Shown one piece after another: positions 6,612 to 9,320 of a DNA stretch of 9,320 nucleotides (position 1 is the first letter of the stretch; each line of letters begins with the position of its first letter). The DNA is taken from the NCBI GenBank assembly GCA_002842935.1, contig PHEM01000104.1, positions 1-9,320 on the forward strand, given 5' to 3'. Position numbers and translations under genes: made by a program. Origin of the DNA: Alphaproteobacteria bacterium HGW-Alphaproteobacteria-13. GTDB lineage: Bacteria > Pseudomonadota > Alphaproteobacteria > Sphingomonadales > Sphingomonadaceae. Below the pieces are notes generated by a model, which made no database searches, was not told where the DNA came from, and saw nothing but the letters and a program-made list of their open reading frames with translations.

Positions 6612-6639
6612 TGGTGCCCAGAAGAGGACTCGAACCTCC
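6612..6639 (-). other. Presumed attachment site (att) in the tRNA-Leu 3' end
   Basis: P4-type integrases usually recombine within the T-arm and 3' acceptor strand of a tRNA gene, and this integrase lies directly beside that end. The tRNA is complete with an encoded CCA, so the island is expected to restore the 3' end on integration. The exact core cannot be defined without the direct repeat at the other end of the island. Confidence 0.55.
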
Positions 6640-6698
6640 ACGACCTTGCGATCGCCAGCACCTGAAGCTGGTGCGTCTACCAATTCCGCCATCTGGGC
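6612..6698 (-). tRNA. tRNA-Leu, anticodon CAG
   Basis: An 87-base tRNA with encoded CCA folds completely: 7-bp acceptor stem (GCCCAGA with TCTGGGC), D-arm with GGCGGAATTGGTAGACGC, anticodon stem CCAGC/GCTGG with loop TTCAGGT (anticodon CAG), a long class II variable arm (CGATC GCAA GGTCG) and a T-arm with loop TTCGAGT. The long variable arm and anticodon CAG identify leucine. The mature sequence appears intact despite the neighbouring island. Confidence 0.97.
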
Positions 6699-6716
6699 AC
6701 GGGGTAGGTGCGGGCG

Positions 6717-6744
6717 CTTAGCGGGGCGGTGGTCGGCTTGTCAA
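6717..6744 (-). promoter_or_regulatory. tRNA-Leu promoter
   Basis: On the minus strand a perfect -35 TTGACA (6739-6744) is followed after 16 bases by GCTAAG (6717-6722, 3 of 6 consensus positions), placing transcription start about 10 bases before the tRNA 5' end at 6698. Confidence 0.6.
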
Positions 6745-6778
6745 CCGCGGCGCACATCAGACCGCATATTTTATTTCG

Positions 6779-6790
6779 AAACCGCGGTTT
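6779..6790. repeat. 12-bp perfect palindrome between tRNA-Leu and the NDUFA9-like gene
   Basis: AAACCGCGGTTT is a perfect palindrome lying next to the only AT-rich patch of this intergenic region (6764-6781). The core AACCGCGG also occurs at 6743-6750, beside the tRNA -35 element. It could be an operator for the divergent region; no regulator can be named. Confidence 0.4.
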
Positions 6791-6812
6791 TGCGTCATGC
6801 TGTGTCCCGCTC

Positions 6813-6842
6813 GCCGCCGCGACCCCTTGCTCCCGCGGCGGC
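6813..6842. repeat. 9-bp-stem hairpin in the leader of the NDUFA9-like gene
   Basis: GCCGCCGCG (6813-6821) and CGCGGCGGC (6834-6842) are perfect inverted repeats with a 12-base loop, about 65 bases before the gene start. No T-run follows, so it is probably not a terminator. It may be leader RNA structure or simply a product of high GC. Confidence 0.4.
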
Positions 6843-6908
6843 TTCGCGGCATGGGAGCGCGTGCGGCGCCCATCCGGCGCGCAGGCAGAATCACGACAGG
6901 CGGACGCA

Positions 6909-7853
6909 ATGCGAGATTTGGGGCGAGATTTGGGCGAACAATTGATCACGGTGCTGGGCGGCGGCGGTTTTGTCGGGCGCTATGTCGTCCAACGCCTGTT
7001 GGCGCGCGGCGCGCGCGTGCGGGTGGCCGAGCGCGAGCCGCGCAAGGCCCTGTTCCTGAAACCGCTCGGCGGGCTTGGCCAGACGCAGTTCGTCGCCGCC
7101 GATGTCCGCGACGCCGCCAGCGTCGCGCGCGTCGTCGCGGGCAGCGATGCCGTGATCAACCTCGCCGGCTCCTTCGCCGACATGCAGGCCGTCCACGCCG
7201 ACGGCGCGCGGCATGTCGCGGCGGCGGCGCGCGCGGCGGGCATCCGCGCGCTCGTCCATCTGTCGGCGATCGGCGCCGACAGCGACAGCCCCTCCGCCTA
7301 TGGCCGCAGCAAGGGCGATGGCGAAGCCGCGATGCGCGCCAGCTTTCCCGACGCCGCGATCCTGCGCCCGTCGATCGTCTTCGGGCGCGAAGACCGCTTC
7401 ATCAACCGTTTCGCGGCGATGGTCCGCACCTTGCCCGTGATTCCCGTGATCGCGCCGGCGACGAAGCTGCAACCCGTCTATGTCGGCGACGTCGCCGACG
7501 CCGTGGTTGCAGCGCTGGACGGCGCGGCGGCGGGCCGCCTGTTCGAACTCGGCGGGCCGCAAGTGCTGACGATGCAGGAACTGCTTGGCTGGATCGCCGA
7601 CGCGACGGGCCGCAAGCGGCTGTTCGTCGATCTGCCCGACGCCGTCGCCTCGGCGCTGGCGTCGGGTCTCGGCTGGGCGCCCGGCGCGCCGATCACGCGC
7701 GATCAGTGGCGGATGCTTCAGCGTGACAATGTCGTGGCGCTGGACGCCGCGGGCCTTGCCCAGCTGGGCGTCACGCCGACGTCTCTGGCGGCGGTCGCCG
7801 AGGGCTGGCTCGTGCAATATCGCCGCCACGGCCGCTTTGCGCAGACCGCCTGA
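6909..7853 (+). CDS. NAD(P)-binding protein of the complex I NDUFA9-like family
   Basis: This 314-residue atypical short-chain dehydrogenase-type protein has the N-terminal Rossmann motif GGGGFVG (residues 17-23) and YGRSK (131-135), which preserves the Tyr-x3-Lys pair. Length and sequence style match bacterial proteins annotated as complex I NDUFA9 subunit family or NAD-dependent epimerase/dehydratase. Its substrate is unknown; a link to respiratory complex I in bacteria is by homology only. I chose the ATG at 6909 because it places the Rossmann motif at the usual distance from the N-terminus; the open frame upstream (from 6708) covers the tRNA promoter and palindrome. No strong ribosome binding site is seen. 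It is followed by uppP after 9 bases, so the two are probably co-transcribed. Confidence 0.85.
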   Translation: MRDLGRDLGEQLITVLGGGGFVGRYVVQRLLARGARVRVAEREPRKALFLKPLGGLGQTQFVAADVRDAASVARVVAGSDAVINLAGSFADMQAVHADGARHVAAAARAAGIRALVHLSAIGADSDSPSAYGRSKGDGEAAMRASFPDAAILRPSIVFGREDRFINRFAAMVRTLPVIPVIAPATKLQPVYVGDVADAVVAALDGAAAGRLFELGGPQVLTMQELLGWIADATGRKRLFVDLPDAVASALASGLGWAPGAPITRDQWRMLQRDNVVALDAAGLAQLGVTPTSLAAVAEGWLVQYRRHGRFAQTA

Positions 7854-7862
7854 CGCAGACGG

Positions 7863-8663
7863 ATGGGTATCTGGCTGACCGCAATCATCCTCGGCATCGT
7901 CGAGGGGCTGACCGAATTCCTGCCTGTGTCTTCGACGGGGCACCTGATCCTCGCCACCGAACTGCTCGGCTATGACGCGGCGCGCTGGGCGATCTTCAAC
8001 ATCGCGATCCAGCCCGGCGCGATCCTGGCGATCGTCGTCCTTTATCGCCGCCTGTTCTGGGACATGTTCACGGGCTTCTTCCGGCGGGACCCGGTCGCCA
8101 TCGCCTTTGTCCGCAACCTGCTGCTCGCCTTCTTCCCGGCGGTCGTCCTGGGGCTGGCGCTGGGCGACTATATCGAGGTTCTGCTGGAAAATGCCGTCGT
8201 CGTCGCCTGGGCGCTGATCATCGGCGGCATCGCCATCCTGCTGGTCGAGCGCTATGCCCGCCCGCGCGAAAGCGGCGGCGTCGCCAATCTGTCGGCGCGC
8301 CAGTCGATCCTGATCGGCCTGGTCCAGTGCATCGCGATGATCCCCGGCGTCAGCCGGTCGGGCGCGACGATCCTGGGCGCGATGTCGCTGGGCGTCGATC
8401 GCAAGACGGCGGCGGAGTTCAGCTTCTTCCTCGCCCTCCCCACGCTGACCGGCGCGACGGTGCTTCAGCTTTTCAAGCATCGCGACGCCGTGACGGCAAA
8501 CGACATGGGGCTGATCGCGCTGGGCGCTTTCGTGTCGTTCCTCGTCGCCTGGGTGGTGATCAAGGCCTTCCTCGCGGTGGTCACGCGCTATGGCTTCACG
8601 CCCTTCGCCTGGTATCGAATCATCGTTGGGGCGGCGGCGCTGATCTGGCTGGGGATGAGATAG
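7863..8663 (+). CDS. uppP: Undecaprenyl-diphosphatase (bacitracin resistance protein)
   Basis: The integral membrane enzyme dephosphorylates undecaprenyl pyrophosphate, recycling the lipid carrier for peptidoglycan and other cell-surface polymers. The 266-residue protein has the normal length for the BacA/UppP family. The first signature is EGLTEFLPVSSTGH at residues 14-27 (glutamates 14 and 18, His27) and the second is PGVSRSGAT at 161-169 with the catalytic Arg165. Most of the rest is hydrophobic, consistent with several membrane helices. The start at 7863 gives the family's usual N-terminus (MGIWLTAIILGIVEGLTE). It lies 9 bases after the NDUFA9-like gene. Confidence 0.96.
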   Translation: MGIWLTAIILGIVEGLTEFLPVSSTGHLILATELLGYDAARWAIFNIAIQPGAILAIVVLYRRLFWDMFTGFFRRDPVAIAFVRNLLLAFFPAVVLGLALGDYIEVLLENAVVVAWALIIGGIAILLVERYARPRESGGVANLSARQSILIGLVQCIAMIPGVSRSGATILGAMSLGVDRKTAAEFSFFLALPTLTGATVLQLFKHRDAVTANDMGLIALGAFVSFLVAWVVIKAFLAVVTRYGFTPFAWYRIIVGAAALIWLGMR

Positions 8664-8735
8664 GTCCGATACGGGACCATATGGCGAAATGATGTTGCGT
8701 GCATCGACTTGAGAGGCGGCATCACCCCTATTTTG

Positions 8736-8752
8736 GGTCAGCAATATTGACC
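8736..8752. promoter_or_regulatory. Operator-like inverted repeat upstream of gltD
   Basis: GGTCA (8736-8740) and TGACC (8748-8752) form a perfect inverted repeat around a 7-base spacer containing AATAT, 70 bases before the gltD start. The geometry fits a binding site for a dimeric regulator. The rest of the 159-base gap between uppP and gltD shows another short inverted repeat (GGTCC-N6-GGACC at 8664-8679) without a T-run, and no convincing -35/-10 pair. Confidence 0.4.
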
Positions 8753-8822
8753 TAACTCGCATTTTGCCCGTGACAGCGCGGCCCGCCCAATGCAATCGCC
8801 CCGGCAACGAAGGGAAAATTGC

Positions 8823-9320
8823 ATGGCTGCCGAACGCATGCTCCGCTTTGTGGAGCGCGACCAAAACTATCCCGCCAAGCGCTCCGCCGAAGAGCGCGCG
8901 CGCGACTTTCGCGAAATCGCGCAGCGCTATGCCGCGCCGGACGCCGACGCGCAGGCCGCGCGCTGTTCGCAGTGCGGCGTGCCCTATTGCTCGGTGCACT
9001 GTCCGCTGCACAACCATATCCCCGACTGGCTGCGCCTGACGGCCGAGGGACGGCTGCGCGAGGCCTATGAGTTGTCGAACGCGACCTCGACCATGCCGGA
9101 AATCTGCGGCCGCATCTGCCCGCAGGACCGGCTGTGCGAAGGCAATTGCGTGATCGAATTTTCGGGCCATGGCGCCGTGACGATCGGCAGCGTCGAGAAA
9201 TATATCACCGACACCGCCTGGGCCGAGGGATGGGTCGAGCCTGTCGATGTCGGTCCGGCGACGGGCCAGTCGGTCGGCATCATCGGCGCGGGACCGGCGG
9301 GGCTGACGGCGGCGGAATAT
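8823..9320 (+). CDS. gltD: Glutamate synthase (NADPH) small subunit, N-terminal part (runs off the right edge)
   Basis: The beta subunit of glutamate synthase passes electrons from NADPH through FAD and Fe-S clusters to the large subunit, which makes glutamate from glutamine and 2-oxoglutarate. The first 166 codons are present and in frame to the window edge. Visible features are the two cysteine clusters for 4Fe-4S centres, CSQCGVPYCSVHC (Cys48, 51, 56, 60) and CGRICPQDRLCEGNC (Cys95, 99, 105, 109), then the FAD dinucleotide-binding motif IGAGPAG at 154-160. The start at 8823 is preceded by an AAGGGA-type ribosome binding site about 8 bases upstream. It is separated from uppP by 159 bases and probably has its own promoter. 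The large-subunit gene is not in the window. Confidence 0.94.
   Translation, partial: MAAERMLRFVERDQNYPAKRSAEERARDFREIAQRYAAPDADAQAARCSQCGVPYCSVHCPLHNHIPDWLRLTAEGRLREAYELSNATSTMPEICGRICPQDRLCEGNCVIEFSGHGAVTIGSVEKYITDTAWAEGWVEPVDVGPATGQSVGIIGAGPAGLTAAEY

Larger units (their letters stand above)
1..6639. mobile_element. One end of a tRNA-Leu-integrated genomic island or integrative conjugative element (other end outside window)
   Basis: A P4-type tyrosine integrase gene sits directly beside the 3' end of a tRNA-Leu gene, the standard arrangement for islands that insert at tRNA 3' ends. Everything to its left (methyltransferase-helicase, Toprim protein, lytic transglycosylase, nuclease, small proteins) is accessory in type, while everything to the right of the tRNA is housekeeping and more GC-rich. 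The right boundary is placed in the T-arm/acceptor part of the tRNA gene. The left boundary, with the matching direct repeat, is not in the window. An exported lytic transglycosylase fits a conjugative element, but no relaxase, coupling protein or type IV secretion gene is visible here, so transfer ability is inferred only. Confidence 0.85.

Noticed and set aside
6708..6908. Upstream start for the NDUFA9-like gene (6708)
   Set aside because: The stretch covers the tRNA promoter, the palindrome and the hairpin; the family N-terminus fits the ATG at 6909.
8664..8679. GGTCC-N6-GGACC inverted repeat right after uppP as a terminator
   Set aside because: The stem is only 5 bp and no T-run follows, so a Rho-independent terminator cannot be supported.
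6891..9170. 759-codon open frame on the minus strand across the NDUFA9-like, uppP and gltD genes
   Set aside because: It is antisense to three well-supported genes, and its product is a low-complexity Arg/Asp/Ala-rich string without recognisable motifs. This is typical of shadow frames in high-GC DNA.

Overview
The window looks like a high-GC alphaproteobacterial chromosome, most likely a sphingomonad. This is inferred from the gene content and protein style (complex I NDUFA9-like protein, then uppP, then gltD) and from the alphaproteobacterial-type GTTC-N7-GTTC operators. No database search was possible. Two kinds of DNA meet at a tRNA-Leu gene (minus strand, 6612-6698). Left of it lies one end of a tRNA-integrated mobile island, probably an integrative and conjugative element or a relic of one. 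Right of it lies ordinary, visibly more GC-rich housekeeping chromosome.

Island, left to right: a large minus-strand gene runs off the left edge and encodes a DNA methyltransferase-helicase fusion of the Strawberry-notch type. It is preceded in the same direction by a zinc-finger/Toprim primase-like gene. A divergent promoter region (3562-3699) separates these from a plus-strand cluster: an exported lytic transglycosylase, a membrane-anchored staphylococcal-nuclease-like protein, a 64-aa soluble protein overlapping it by 10 bases, and a possible 34-aa membrane peptide. A P4-type tyrosine integrase reads toward this cluster from the tRNA side. Its upstream region carries three copies of an 11-base motif and a probable promoter, and the presumed attachment site is the 3' end of the tRNA gene.

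The most interesting observation is a pair of near-identical operator-like sites, TGTTCT-N5-TGTTCT. One lies in the divergent promoter of the toprim/helicase and transglycosylase units (3650-3666). The other lies in the integrase promoter directly beside the tRNA 3' end (6593-6609). Both fit the alphaproteobacterial LexA box GTTC-N7-GTTC, and a by-eye scan of both orientations found no other perfect match in the window. This suggests that excision and DNA-processing or transfer functions of the island are jointly induced by DNA damage (SOS).

Chromosomal part: the tRNA-Leu(CAG) promoter (TTGACA-N16-GCTAAG) and a 12-bp palindrome lie in the region divergent from an NDUFA9-like NAD(P)-binding protein gene. 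That gene is followed after 9 bases by uppP (undecaprenyl-diphosphatase). A 159-base gap containing an operator-like inverted repeat then precedes gltD (glutamate synthase small subunit), which runs off the right edge. No CRISPR array, rRNA gene or insertion sequence was seen.
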